Notes under the pieces: generated by a model
Seen by the model: only the letters and a program-made list of their open reading frames with translations
Databases searched by the model: none
What the model was told of the DNA's origin: nothing
Shown: one piece after another, positions 14,517 through 22,078 of the stretch
Numbering within the stretch: the stretch's first letter is position 1
How the letters are laid out: the number at the start of each line of letters is the position of its first letter
Origin: DATHTK01 sp035463295
GTDB taxonomy: Bacteria; Actinomycetota; Rubrobacteria; Rubrobacterales; Rubrobacteraceae
Length of the DNA stretch: 22,569 bases
Assembly: GCA_035463295.1 (NCBI GenBank)
Contig: DATHTK010000060.1
Span: 1-22,569 of the forward strand
Reading direction: 5' to 3'
Made by a program: the position numbers and the translations under genes

Positions 14517-15551
14517 CTAACGCAGCTTCCGGAACCTCTTTGCACCCCAGTAACCCCTTATGTACTTCATCTTGCTCTCGACGACTTCCCCGAAGTAGCT
14601 TGAGGCGTGCATGAGGTAGCCGTTACCGGAGTAGATCCCGACATGGTCCCACGGCTGTAGCTTGCCGTTCCTGTTCTCGTCGAAGAAGACCAGGTCGCCG
14701 GGACGGAGGTTGGATTTCTTTCTAACCATCTTGCCACGTTTCCACTGGTCAGGGGGGTTGTCTGGCAGCGACTTGCCGAACTTCCTGAAGACTACCTTCG
14801 TGTGGCAGGAGCAATCCTCCTTGCGGTAGGCCTTGCACCGATGCGGAGGCGACCTGACATATCGCGTCCCCAGATGCCGCCTCGCCGTTCGTACCACCAT
14901 GCGGCTCTTGCGTAGGCTCGCCGATGCCTCGAAGGTCGCGTCGCCGCCATCCGAAGCCTCCGCGTCGGGATTTGCCTGCTCCCCACTCAATATCATCACG
15001 GCATCGGCCACTACTTCGCCCTCGCCATCATCCGATTCCGAGGAAACCTGCACCGAGTAGCGATCGCCAGCCTCCATCCTGTACGCACCTAGCCGCACCC
15101 AGATCCCGCCGTCTTTCTGTTGATCCACCCGGGTCCACTGGATACCGGAAGCGGTGCCAATGCCGAAACGGGTCGCGGCACTATTCTCAGCTCGAGCTGG
15201 CCAGCGGGCGTAGAGAGAGTAGGAACCCGTGGCAGGGACTTCCACCTTGAAGCGCGCGGGGCCTTCACCCTCAGAAGAGTCGGTATAGGCGTAGTCTTCT
15301 CCGTACTGGCTCGTCCCGGGTCGCTCCTCCCAGTTTGGTGCGTCGAAGCGGTCCTCCATCGAGTTGTCCACCACCTGTGAGTAGCCGGGCCGAGGACCCT
15401 CTGAAACCTCGACCTGGGGGCTGTCGACCAGGCTACCTTGGGAGATCTTCCCTGGCCCTTGTTCCTCGGCTGATACGCCGAACGACGAAGCTGACGCGAG
15501 TAGACCTGTCGCCATACAGATCATCATGGAAGCCAACAACGGACGCCTCAT
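14517..15551 (-). CDS. Secreted NlpC/P60 peptidase with golvesin-like domain
   Basis: Exported cell-wall endopeptidase of 344 aa, expected to cut peptide stems of peptidoglycan. The start at ATG 15551 opens a signal peptide (MRRPLLASMMICMATGLLAS, probable cleavage after about residue 28). Residues about 58-190 match the golvesin/Xly CBD-like beta domain (VVDNS, YARWP, VDQQKDGGIWVRLG, EVVADAVMIL). Residues about 218-340 are NlpC/P60 with catalytic Cys247 in EDCSC, His303 in DHVGIY and His315 in LMHAS. Extra cysteines (C239, C249) flank the nucleophile, which is unusual. An upstream in-frame ATG (15584) would add 11 residues before the signal peptide and has no SD. The gene appears monocistronic, 444 bp downstream of the next gene. 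Confidence 0.88.
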   Translation of the reverse strand: MRRPLLASMMICMATGLLASASSFGVSAEEQGPGKISQGSLVDSPQVEVSEGPRPGYSQVVDNSMEDRFDAPNWEERPGTSQYGEDYAYTDSSEGEGPARFKVEVPATGSYSLYARWPARAENSAATRFGIGTASGIQWTRVDQQKDGGIWVRLGAYRMEAGDRYSVQVSSESDDGEGEVVADAVMILSGEQANPDAEASDGGDATFEASASLRKSRMVVRTARRHLGTRYVRSPPHRCKAYRKEDCSCHTKVVFRKFGKSLPDNPPDQWKRGKMVRKKSNLRPGDLVFFDENRNGKLQPWDHVGIYSGNGYLMHASSYFGEVVESKMKYIRGYWGAKRFRKLR

Positions 15552-15995
15552 GTTCCCCCCGCGTGAGCTACCGAGCCGCTGCATTAGCGGCCATGCCCAC
15601 CGGTCCCCGATCGCTCATCCCAGACAAACCTCGGCGTCACGCTACTATCCGAGCGTAAACGGCAATGCGCCGAGCGATACACACAACGAACTTGGACTCC
15701 TTAACCGGTCCGTACCTCTATCCCCACCTTACATGTCCACTCCAGGCATGCAAGATCTACTTCCTTCGACTTGCATCTCAACCACAAGTCGAAGGTCTGT
15801 GTGCTTCACATCAGGCTATATTGTGGGCGCTCGCGGTACGCATGCCGATTCATACCACTGCCCCAGCTTCTCCCTTGATTGGTTGCCGCGCCGAGCGATG
15901 CGTGGGAGTATGCCTCTCTTCCCCGAGGCCTCGAGCTTGTTGGGGCGCGTCACTCTTGCGAAGACGAAGCGTTGACATCCCGATCGAGTCCGTCA
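15552..15995. other. AT-richer intergenic region upstream of the NlpC/P60 gene
   Basis: No credible gene is seen in this 444-bp stretch. It is visibly less GC-rich than its surroundings between about 15640 and 15900 and contains the paired hairpin elements marked at 15748-15795. It should carry the promoter of the NlpC/P60 gene and the 3' end of the peptidase-like gene transcript. Confidence 0.5.
15748..15795. repeat. Overlapping inverted repeats forming alternative hairpins
   Basis: CCTTCGACTTG (15763-15773) and CAAGTCGAAGG (15785-15795) form a perfect 11-bp hairpin with an 11-nt loop. The left arm overlaps CTTGCAT (15770-15776), which can instead pair with ATGCAAG (15748-15754). The two structures exclude each other. 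No U-tract follows on either strand. It could be an operator for a dimeric regulator or a leader switch for the NlpC/P60 gene, whose start is about 200 nt downstream on the minus strand. Confidence 0.45.
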
Positions 15996-17282
15996 TCATG
16001 GCGGCCCCTCGTAGTCGTCGGGCACACGAGGCTCGTCGTATGGGGGCTGCTGCAACGGTCGGTCGATCAGAAACGCCCGCGCCCCGGCCACGTAGCGCCC
16101 CGGCTCGTCCTGATAGGCGTTGTGCCCTGAGTTGTTCAGGTAGAGAAGCCGGGCATCCGGCAAGGCCACCAGGTACTCTTGGGTGGAAGACCACGACAGA
16201 TAGTCGCAGCGCCCCTTTATGACGAGGGTCGGGATATCCTGCCCGGTGAGGTCGGTCAGGAAGTCCTCGTGGGGCTCCCTCGTGGCCGACTGCGGGTACT
16301 GGTTGGCGTAGAAGCCCAAACGGTGGAGTTCCGGACCCCAGGGCTTGCCGCGGCAGTGGAGGGCGGGCCTGGTGCGGTTGTAGACGCGGTCCTGTCGGGC
16401 GTCCATCTCGGGGTCCGAAGCGAAGGCGCGGGCGGCCCCGGGGTTGACCTGCAAGAGGGCGTAGGCGAGCATCGGGCGGGGCGGAAGCAGGAGGGAATAG
16501 ACCCCGAGCTTCTCCCTGACGTCGAGCCGGAACATCATGCTCGCCCCGCCCGCCGAGGGCGATGGGTCTCCGGGGGAGGAGAGCACAATCCTCGCCACCC
16601 GCTTCGGATGGGAGGCGGCGTAGGCCGCCGCCAGGGTGCCGCCGTAGGAGTGGCCGATCAGGACCACCCTCTCGGCCCTGATCTCCCCGCGGATCGCCTC
16701 CAGGTCGGAGACGTCGCGATCGAGGCCGTAGCCCCGCGGATCGGAGAGCCTGGAGGACCTCCCGGAGCCGACCTGGTCGTAGACGTACACGTCGAAGCCA
16801 TCCTCGGCGAGCCTGCCGAAGTACTCGGAGTCCCCCTCCATGTCGGGCACGCCCGGACCGCCGTGGAGGAAGATCACCGGTGTCTTGCGGGCCTCCCCCT
16901 CCGCGGGGACGCGCACGTAGGCGATCCTGGAGCCGTTCGGGAGTTCCCAGAAGCGTTGGCCCTCCACAGGGGCGGGAGGCAGTCGCGGGTCGTCCATCGG
17001 GAGCAGGGCCGTCCACGCGAATAGCCCTACGATCGTGGCGGTCCCGGCGCAGAAGAGTAGCGTGCGGACGCGCCAACGATGGGAAGCGCCGACCTCGCGC
17101 GCGACGAGCAGCAGCCCGAGGAGGTAGGTCGAGCAGAAGGCGGCGAACCCGGCCAGCAGGAACAGGGGCGGACGGGAAGTGAAGGCGACCGTTCCGAGGA
17201 GCGCGCCGAGCCCCGCCGCGGCTCCGAAGAGTGCCGCCATCAGGACGAGGACGGAGCGGGCCGTCACGGCCCGCGCACTCAC
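15996..17282 (-). CDS. Membrane-anchored alpha/beta hydrolase, proline-iminopeptidase-like (S33)
   Basis: Protein of 428 aa with three predicted N-terminal membrane helices (about 9-33, 39-61 and 74-94) followed by an alpha/beta-hydrolase domain. Catalytic features: oxyanion HGGPG (140-144), nucleophile Ser212 in GHSYGG, Asp360 in GRCDYLSW and His387 in NSGHNAY. HGGPG with DQVGSGRSS is typical of prolyl iminopeptidases and related S33 enzymes, which release N-terminal residues or hydrolyse small amides and esters; the membrane anchor is not typical. Start GTG 17282 overlaps the stop of an upstream degenerate frame in a GTGA quartet, suggesting it was once the downstream gene of a coupled pair. 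The SD is weak, so the exact start is uncertain. Confidence 0.85.
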   Translation of the reverse strand: MSARAVTARSVLVLMAALFGAAAGLGALLGTVAFTSRPPLFLLAGFAAFCSTYLLGLLLVAREVGASHRWRVRTLLFCAGTATIVGLFAWTALLPMDDPRLPPAPVEGQRFWELPNGSRIAYVRVPAEGEARKTPVIFLHGGPGVPDMEGDSEYFGRLAEDGFDVYVYDQVGSGRSSRLSDPRGYGLDRDVSDLEAIRGEIRAERVVLIGHSYGGTLAAAYAASHPKRVARIVLSSPGDPSPSAGGASMMFRLDVREKLGVYSLLLPPRPMLAYALLQVNPGAARAFASDPEMDARQDRVYNRTRPALHCRGKPWGPELHRLGFYANQYPQSATREPHEDFLTDLTGQDIPTLVIKGRCDYLSWSSTQEYLVALPDARLLYLNNSGHNAYQDEPGRYVAGARAFLIDRPLQQPPYDEPRVPDDYEGPP

Positions 17283-17569
17283 CTCGCCACCACCGGGTGC
17301 ATAGGACGGGCTCCAGGGATCATCCGATCTTGGGGCGCTTCAACCACCGTGCCACCCGTTCTATTGGCCACGCCATACGCCTCTCTGCCACGACTATCGT
17401 TCGCTTTCCGATAGACTCTGCACGGTAGCTCTTTCTCCGCCTCGCGCAACGTGTCTTTCTGGCGCTTCCTCCACGTCAAGTACGTTGGCCACGCTCCTCG
17501 CACCGATCCGTCTTCGGCGGCGATGAACCCGTCCACGCTGCAGACGACGAAGTACTCGAGCTCTCTCAT
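17279..17569 (-). pseudogene. Degenerate DHFR/RibD-C-like fragment
   Basis: The 96-codon frame starts at ATG 17569 with AGAAGG 6 nt upstream. It opens with MRELEYFVVCSVDGFIAAED, which matches the first strand and cofactor loop of the bacterial dihydrofolate reductase-like (RibD C-terminal) family, usually about 180-200 aa. After residue 23 the resemblance is lost: the expected later motifs are missing and the rest is basic and unstructured-looking. The frame ends in a GTGA overlap with the hydrolase gene. The most likely explanation is internal deletion and frameshift. A short translated remnant cannot be excluded. Confidence 0.5.
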
Positions 17570-17639
17570 CCCCGGCCTTCTTTCTGGCCGTAACCCCGTC
17601 TTCCCTGCTCTCCTCGAGGCAGGCCACCGGTGGCTTCGC

Positions 17640-17851
17640 ATCCTTCGGCAAGGCCCCGAAGGTCCTCGCGAGGCGTGACAGGCCGGCCTCCGCGTAAAAC
17701 GATGCGCGCCGGGGGTGCCAATGCCGTACGCGACGTCCTCGATGAGCTTGCAGCGGGCGTAGAATGCGACCCGATCGTGGTCAGCCCCGCCGAAGGGGAC
17801 CTCGTAGTCAGGCAGATAGCGGGCCAGCGACGCGCGGATCTCGCCTCTCAC
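17640..17851 (-). pseudogene. Frameshifted C-terminal fragment of a phosphotransferase-like protein
   Basis: The fragment reads LPDYEVPFGGADHDRVAFYA, then RCKLIEDVAYGIGTPG, resembling the C-terminal helices of aminoglycoside/choline-kinase-type phosphotransferases (recognised by eye). At a run of five C on the minus strand (17711-17715) the frame changes. One more C would restore a smooth continuation, RRASFYAEAGLSRLARTFG. The kinase core (phosphate-binding and catalytic loops) is absent upstream, where the esterase gene ends at 17897. An AGGAGG and GTG at the left end of the fragment may be coincidental. Confidence 0.45.
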
Positions 17852-17896
17852 ACCCGCACCTCCTAGCCCGTTTCGCGAGCTTCGAACTGAGTGCCT

Positions 17897-18676
17897 CTAG
17901 GTCGCGCGGGCGTCGCTCCAGGCCGGCTTCTCCGACGTGAGATCGAGGAGCAGCGTCGCGAGGTCATCGGGCCTGGAGAGCATGGGGTAGTGCCCCGTGG
18001 GTAGCTCGATGAAGCGCCACTCGGGTCCGGCTAGTCCGCGAAACAAGTGACTGTCGCTGGCGATCATCCGTCGCACCTGATCCAGGGAGAAGCTACACAC
18101 TATCCCCAGCTTGGGCAACCCTTCTCGGGCGGGGTTCGTAAGCTGCAGAGGCTGGGTGCAGGTGCCGAACGGTTGCGGAGTGGCCCGGGAGGCAAGCAGA
18201 CTCAGTTGGTTGTCGTCGAGCCCATTGAGGCTGCCGAAGTTGGCCAGCGCTTCCCGCGGCGGCACGGGCCATCTCCAGCCCTCGCCCAGCTCCTTCACCT
18301 GCTGCTCGACGTACCGTCTGGCTTCGGCGGTGTACGTGTCGATCACGGCGACGCCGTCGGGGAGCGGCGCGGTGTCCAGGTAGACGAGCTGGGAGACGCG
18401 CTCGGGGATCCGGTCGGCCACGCCCGTGACCACGAGGCCCGCGTAGCTGTGCCCGAGGAGCACTACGTCGTAGAGATCCTCGTACTGGATGAGGTTGATC
18501 ACGTCGGTTATGTGCGTTTCGAGATCCACCTCGGGAGAGGCGAGGTGCGCACGCTCGCCGAGACCGGTGAGGGTGACGGGGTAGGCGTCGTGGCCTTCGT
18601 CGCGTAGCCTGCGGGCGACCCTCTGCCAGCACCAGCCCCCCAGCCAGGCACCGCCCAGCAGCACGTAAGTCGTCAT
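17897..18676 (-). CDS. Alpha/beta hydrolase of the esterase/hydroxynitrile-lyase-like type
   Basis: Soluble protein of 259 aa from ATG 18676. It has the oxyanion region LLGGAWLGGWCWQ near the N-terminus, nucleophile Ser77 in GHSYAG (two less than counted from the upstream ATG), and a C-terminal catalytic His229 in PTGHYPMLSRPDDL. This pattern resembles the alpha/beta hydrolase family that includes plant methyl-esterases and hydroxynitrile lyases, and many bacterial esterases of unknown substrate. The start was chosen because ATG 18676 overlaps the preceding stop (ATGA) and lies 8 nt after GGGAGG; the ATG two codons upstream is too close to that SD. It is the last gene of a four-gene operon, with a decayed region downstream. 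Confidence 0.88.
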   Translation of the reverse strand: MTTYVLLGGAWLGGWCWQRVARRLRDEGHDAYPVTLTGLGERAHLASPEVDLETHITDVINLIQYEDLYDVVLLGHSYAGLVVTGVADRIPERVSQLVYLDTAPLPDGVAVIDTYTAEARRYVEQQVKELGEGWRWPVPPREALANFGSLNGLDDNQLSLLASRATPQPFGTCTQPLQLTNPAREGLPKLGIVCSFSLDQVRRMIASDSHLFRGLAGPEWRFIELPTGHYPMLSRPDDLATLLLDLTSEKPAWSDARAT

Positions 18677-19398
18677 TGGCATAACCTCCCTATAGATGTG
18701 CGTGCGAGGTCATCTCGAATCCTCACCTCTGGACACAAGCTCCCAGCGGTGGGGCGCGGGCCGTTCGGGCCCTCGACGGTCAGGTTGTTCGCGCCGCCCG
18801 TGATGGCGATGTCGTAGCGGCCGGAAGCGTCATCGTAATCGAGCGTCCGCAGGTCCACCTCATCCCCGACTACGCCGAAATGCCGCCCGTCGAAGGAGAG
18901 CCTGGTGACGCCGCCGCTCACCTGCAAGCGCGCAGCGACGCCTTCGGGACGGCGGACGGCGACGTTGCTCGCGCCCCCGCGGAAACAGACCGGAACCGAG
19001 CCCGAAGGTTTCGGCAGCCTCAGTTCGACCCGGCCGGCACCGCCCTCGACCTCGAAGGCGTCGAGCTCCAGCCCGCTCAGGTCGGCGGTTAGCCTGGAGA
19101 CGCCGCCTCCGAACTCTATGCGCCAGGGGATCCGTGCACCAAGCACGACCTCACCGGCGCGCTCGCGGCAGGAGCCCTCGAACGGTCGGAGGCGAGGGTA
19201 GCGGACGATGATGGTGCCCCCCTCCATCCCTACCCCGGGTACCGGCTCTTGGAAGCGGGCGCGGTAGAGGTCGTTTATCGTGGAATCGGCCCCGATGATG
19301 AGATCGGAGACGCCCCCCACCAGGACGATGCGTCCGCGACGCGCCGAACCGAGCGGGGCCCGGAACGTGCCCTCCCTGTCGGGCCCCGCGCTCTTCAC
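18673..19398 (-). CDS. Repetitive beta-strand protein, DUF2154/DUF4097-like style
   Basis: Protein of 241 aa without signal peptide or membrane helix. It contains repeated short units of the form GG-(V/A)-S-x-L/V (VGGVSDLIIGAD, FGGGVSRLTADL, RGGASNVAVRRP, SGGVTRLSFDG, TGGANNLTVEG), about 30-45 residues apart. This suggests a beta-solenoid or stacked beta-sheet like those in LiaF-type and related actinobacterial proteins. Function is unknown. Start GTG 19398 overlaps the preceding stop as GTGA and has GGAGAGG 8 nt upstream; its own stop overlaps the esterase start as ATGA. Such coupling suggests the products are made in fixed ratio. Longer upstream versions would overlap the membrane-protein gene extensively and are unlikely. 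Confidence 0.8.
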   Translation of the reverse strand: MKSAGPDREGTFRAPLGSARRGRIVLVGGVSDLIIGADSTINDLYRARFQEPVPGVGMEGGTIIVRYPRLRPFEGSCRERAGEVVLGARIPWRIEFGGGVSRLTADLSGLELDAFEVEGGAGRVELRLPKPSGSVPVCFRGGASNVAVRRPEGVAARLQVSGGVTRLSFDGRHFGVVGDEVDLRTLDYDDASGRYDIAITGGANNLTVEGPNGPRPTAGSLCPEVRIRDDLARTSIGRLCQ

Positions 19399-19952
19399 TC
19401 GCCCGGCCTCTCCGTCGAAGCGGCCAGCTCTGTACCGGAAGGCGCCACTCGAGACAAGATCCTGTGCCGGTAGACCCTCATGAAGCCCACGAAGACGGAG
19501 ACGGCGGCCAGCGCGTTGAAGCCCATCCTCGACCTCCAGTGCCACGTCTCGAACTCACGGGCCACCTGTTTTAGGTACTCGGCCGAATGGACCTCCAGGC
19601 CCTCTACGAACATGATCTCGTTGCGAGGCCAGAAGAAGAGGATGGAAGCCACCCCCTCGCACACGATCATCAGCAGGCTCAAGGCAACCCACCAGCGGGC
19701 GGCCTTCACGGGCCAGCATAGGACCACCGCCGCCGCGCCCGTGACCCACGAAAGGAACCCCAAAGGAGGGAAGAAATCGCTAGGGCCGCTGACGGCCATG
19801 AAGTCCATCGCGAGCTCCAGCGATGCGGGGGGGTCGGCGAAGACATTGGGGTAGATCATGAACGTCTCCAGCACGATGGCGCCAAATAAAGTCATCATCA
19901 CCCACAGGTACGCGGTGACTACCGGAAACGCGAGTCTTTGTATCTTCTTCAC
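19395..19952 (-). CDS. DUF1772-like membrane protein
   Basis: Protein of 185 aa with four likely membrane helices (about 8-32, 58-80, 84-110 and 143-160) and a conserved-looking segment FFWPRNEIMFVEG plus HSAEYLKQVAREFETWHWRSR between helices 3 and 4. It resembles the DUF1772/anthrone-oxygenase-like group of small membrane proteins, though I rate that assignment as moderate. Start GTG 19952 has AAAGGAG 6 nt upstream. It follows the 144-aa membrane protein by 24 nt and its stop overlaps the next start (GTGA), so it is an internal gene of the four-gene operon. Possible roles include electron or quinone chemistry at the membrane, but no redox motif is visible. Confidence 0.82.
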   Translation of the reverse strand: MKKIQRLAFPVVTAYLWVMMTLFGAIVLETFMIYPNVFADPPASLELAMDFMAVSGPSDFFPPLGFLSWVTGAAAVVLCWPVKAARWWVALSLLMIVCEGVASILFFWPRNEIMFVEGLEVHSAEYLKQVAREFETWHWRSRMGFNALAAVSVFVGFMRVYRHRILSRVAPSGTELAASTERPGE

Positions 19953-19976
19953 TGAATGCTCCTTTCACCAAGTACC

Positions 19977-20411
19977 TCAGGGTCGCCGCAGGCGCTCGAT
20001 CACCCAGGCCACCGCGCCGACGAACGCGCCGAGGACGGTGCCGGTCACGAGGCTGCTGAAGAAGGCAGAGACGCGAAAGACGACCGCCTCCAGGCCGGGA
20101 TCGAGCACACCCTCGAGGTTGCCACCGAGTCTCGGCGGGGTACCGTCGAACGCCGCCCCCCAGAACAGCTGGTGGATGACTGCCAGCATCACGCCGTAGG
20201 CGACTCCGACTGCCGTTAGGGCGAGAAAGGGGTTCGGGGCCTGCCTTTGCAGCACGACTACCAGCCAGATGGCCAGCGGCACGAAGACCAGCAACCCGGC
20301 GACGACGCTCCCCTCCGGAACCAGCCCGAGGTCGTGGAGCGGCACGCGGATCGCCGCGATAGCCGCGAGCAGGACAATGGCGGGCACGGACAGCCCGAGC
20401 TTGCGAGGCAT
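19977..20411 (-). CDS. Four-helix membrane protein, function unknown
   Basis: First gene of the operon (144 aa). Hydrophobic segments lie at about 8-22, 35-55, 62-84 and 112-138. Between helices 3 and 4 is a conserved-looking loop, HQLFWGAAFDGTPPRLGGNL followed by EGVLDPG. I do not recognise a named family; I have the impression of similar actinobacterial hypothetical proteins. The start ATG has AGGAGG 8 nt upstream. An 8-bp inverted repeat encloses the leader directly upstream of this SD. No catalytic motif is visible. Confidence 0.75.
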   Translation of the reverse strand: MPRKLGLSVPAIVLLAAIAAIRVPLHDLGLVPEGSVVAGLLVFVPLAIWLVVVLQRQAPNPFLALTAVGVAYGVMLAVIHQLFWGAAFDGTPPRLGGNLEGVLDPGLEAVVFRVSAFFSSLVTGTVLGAFVGAVAWVIERLRRP

Positions 20412-20426
20412 TAGTCGGTCCTCCTG

Positions 20427-20489
20427 TTTCGGACAGCTTTCACGCTAGCCTTTGTACCGGAAGGTCGGGGCAGCGGGCATCGTCCGAAA
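20427..20489 (-). promoter_or_regulatory. Leader element enclosed by inverted repeat, abutting the SD
   Basis: TTTCGGAC (20427-20434) and GTCCGAAA (20482-20489) are perfect inverted copies 47 nt apart. Read on the minus strand, the second arm ends one base before the AGGAGG of the four-gene operon. Small internal stems (CCTT/AAGG, AGC/GCT) are possible. The position suggests an RNA leader controlling access to the SD, or paired operator half-sites. Confidence 0.4.
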
Positions 20490-20648
20490 GAGGGATAGAG
20501 GGGGAGGAGATCTCGCCGCGAGCAACTCGCCCCCGCCAACGAACCGGCCTAAGACGCCCTCGAATTCTGTCGTAGAAGCTGTCTTGCAGCAGGCCTCAAG
20601 GCCGCATTCTTGCCCTTCTCAAAGCGTTTCAGCGTACTGTTTGTCGGA

Positions 20649-20889
20649 TCAACGCAGCCGCCGGTGTTCCGGGTCCAGGACGCTTTCGGCCAGCGTCGCC
20701 AGCACCTTCCAGGCGTGTTCGTGATGCCACGTCGCCTCCGGGTCGTCGTAGTAGGTGTCCAGCGGCACGTAATCGGCACCGAGCGACTCCAGCAGTTGGA
20801 GATCCGCCCGGATCCGGTCGAGCGTCCCTTCCCCGCGGAGGCGCCACTCCTCGTCTAACGGGGATCCCGTCAGGCGCAGCCTGACCCTC
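20649..20889 (-). pseudogene. C-terminal fragment of an F420-type luciferase-like oxidoreductase
   Basis: About 79 codons with protein-like character: RLRLTGSPLDEEWRLRGEG, TLDRIRADLQLLESLGADYV, then a helical tail ending in HRRLR and a stop. This resembles the last barrel strand and helices of LLM-class, F420-dependent oxidoreductases (usually about 280-330 aa). Upstream in the same frame the translation becomes Arg/Ser/Pro-rich without protein character and no SD is seen. The N-terminal three quarters are missing, so it is an inactive remnant. The 189 bp up to the DoxX-like gene hold nothing else I can support. Confidence 0.5.
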
Positions 20890-21078
20890 GGCCACCTCCA
20901 CCAACCTCGCGGCGAGCAAGAACAACCAGGCAATCTTTGTTCGACTCTCCTTCCCTTCGGTCGAGGAGCCTTCGAAGAGTAGGGGACCGCGGGATCGGAG
21001 AGGGAGAAGGCCCTCCATGTCGCGTTTCTGTCGCGGAGTGCCGTTCGTCCTTTGTGGCTTCTCACGTCCCACGCTCGC

Positions 21079-21567
21079 TCACGATGGAACGACCTTGCGG
21101 TACGATGCCTCGTCCCGGTCGGTTTGCCGCTTGACGGAGGTCCACCAGATCAACGCCATGTAGAGTAGCTGCATCGGCGTCCTCAGCCACAATTCGGCGG
21201 GTGGTCGTCCTCCGAGTTCGATGCCGTTTAGGGCAGCATTCACGTTGGCGGGGAACATCGCGGCCAGGAGGAGCACGAGACAGACGCCAGCGACCCTGCG
21301 GGTTCGGGGGACGAGCAAGCCGATCGCGCCCGCTATCTCGAAAGCTCCGGTGAGGTAGATGACCCAGAGGCCATCGGGTAGGGGCTCGGGTATCATCGCC
21401 GCAAGATCGTGCTTCATGGCTGTGAAGTGGCTGGTGCCGGTGAACAGGAACATGACCACTAGCGCCCCTCGTCCGGCCGCCCGCCAGGAGGAAAGCCGCC
21501 CGACTCCGAGTACGCCTGCTATCCGCAAGACGAGCGACGAAGCTGCGAGAACGATCAAGGATGTCAT
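21079..21567 (-). CDS. DoxX-like membrane protein
   Basis: Protein of 162 aa with four predicted membrane helices. Motifs LVVMFLFTGTSHFTAMKHD, IPEPLPDGLWVIYLTGAFEI and AGAIGLLVPRTRRVAGVCLV are typical of the DoxX/DoxD-like family, linked in various bacteria to thiosulfate:quinone oxidoreduction and redox stress, with function mostly unproven. Start ATG 21567 was chosen because GGAAG lies just upstream; an ATG 15 codons earlier would overlap the sigma-factor remnant and adds a charged N-terminus. It directly follows that remnant (31 nt gap), an arrangement recalling ECF41-type sigma loci, which often neighbour small redox genes. Confidence 0.85.
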   Translation of the reverse strand: MTSLIVLAASSLVLRIAGVLGVGRLSSWRAAGRGALVVMFLFTGTSHFTAMKHDLAAMIPEPLPDGLWVIYLTGAFEIAGAIGLLVPRTRRVAGVCLVLLLAAMFPANVNAALNGIELGGRPPAELWLRTPMQLLYMALIWWTSVKRQTDRDEASYRKVVPS

Positions 21568-21598
21568 GTGCTTCCTTTCTGTACGATTTTCGTGTCGT

Positions 21599-21790
21599 TC
21601 ATTTGAGGTCATCCTTCCCGTCGAGCCGCTCCAGGGGCGGCACGTTGCCGAGCTTCTCCGGGTTGAGCACGCGGTGAATCGCCTGGACGCGCCCTCTCGC
21701 TATATCGAAGGTCCTGACGCTCTCGGAGCTCCCGTCCGCGAAGTAGCCGACGAGAGCGGGGCGGCCGTTGGCCCGGCTCCGTCGGATGGC
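21599..21790 (-). pseudogene. C-terminal SnoaL-like domain fragment of an ECF41-type sigma factor
   Basis: The frame encodes ANGRPALVGYFADGSSESVR, TFDIARGRVQAIHRVLNPEK and a short tail before TGA 21599. This is the recognisable end of the SnoaL-like extension that follows sigma2/sigma4 in ECF41 (SigJ-like) factors. No sigma2 or sigma4 coding sequence is found upstream on either strand, so most of the gene is lost. Directly upstream, in another frame, an SD (GGAG) and GTG at 21872 open a signal-peptide-like sequence, MVSGRAASLVTVVVVLSVAL, that runs into the fragment out of frame. This suggests a deletion joined two unrelated genes. Confidence 0.5.
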
Positions 21791-22078
21791 GAGGCCCGGA
21801 GGCGCCTTGCGCAAGAGCCACCGAAAGCACGACCACCACCGTGACGAGGGAAGCTGCTCGTCCGCTTACCACATAGATCTCCTATCCTCGTCGGGTTCTG
21901 CGTTCGCTCTCGCAGGCGGGACGAAACGGCGTGTCCCTCCGTGACAGGCCCCGGAAAAAACGTCCACAACCGCAATCGTTCGGGAACAGAGTCCACCTCC
22001 TCACCGGCCTCTCCTCGTTCCGCTGCATGCGATCGGCGCCCTCTCCTGCCCGGGGGTATCTCGAAAATGGACGGTCTG

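Noticed and set aside
15850..17076. 408-codon minus-strand frame overlapping the S33-like hydrolase
   Set aside because: It is another phase of the same strand, while the hydrolase frame carries HGGPG, GHSYGG and the catalytic Asp and His.
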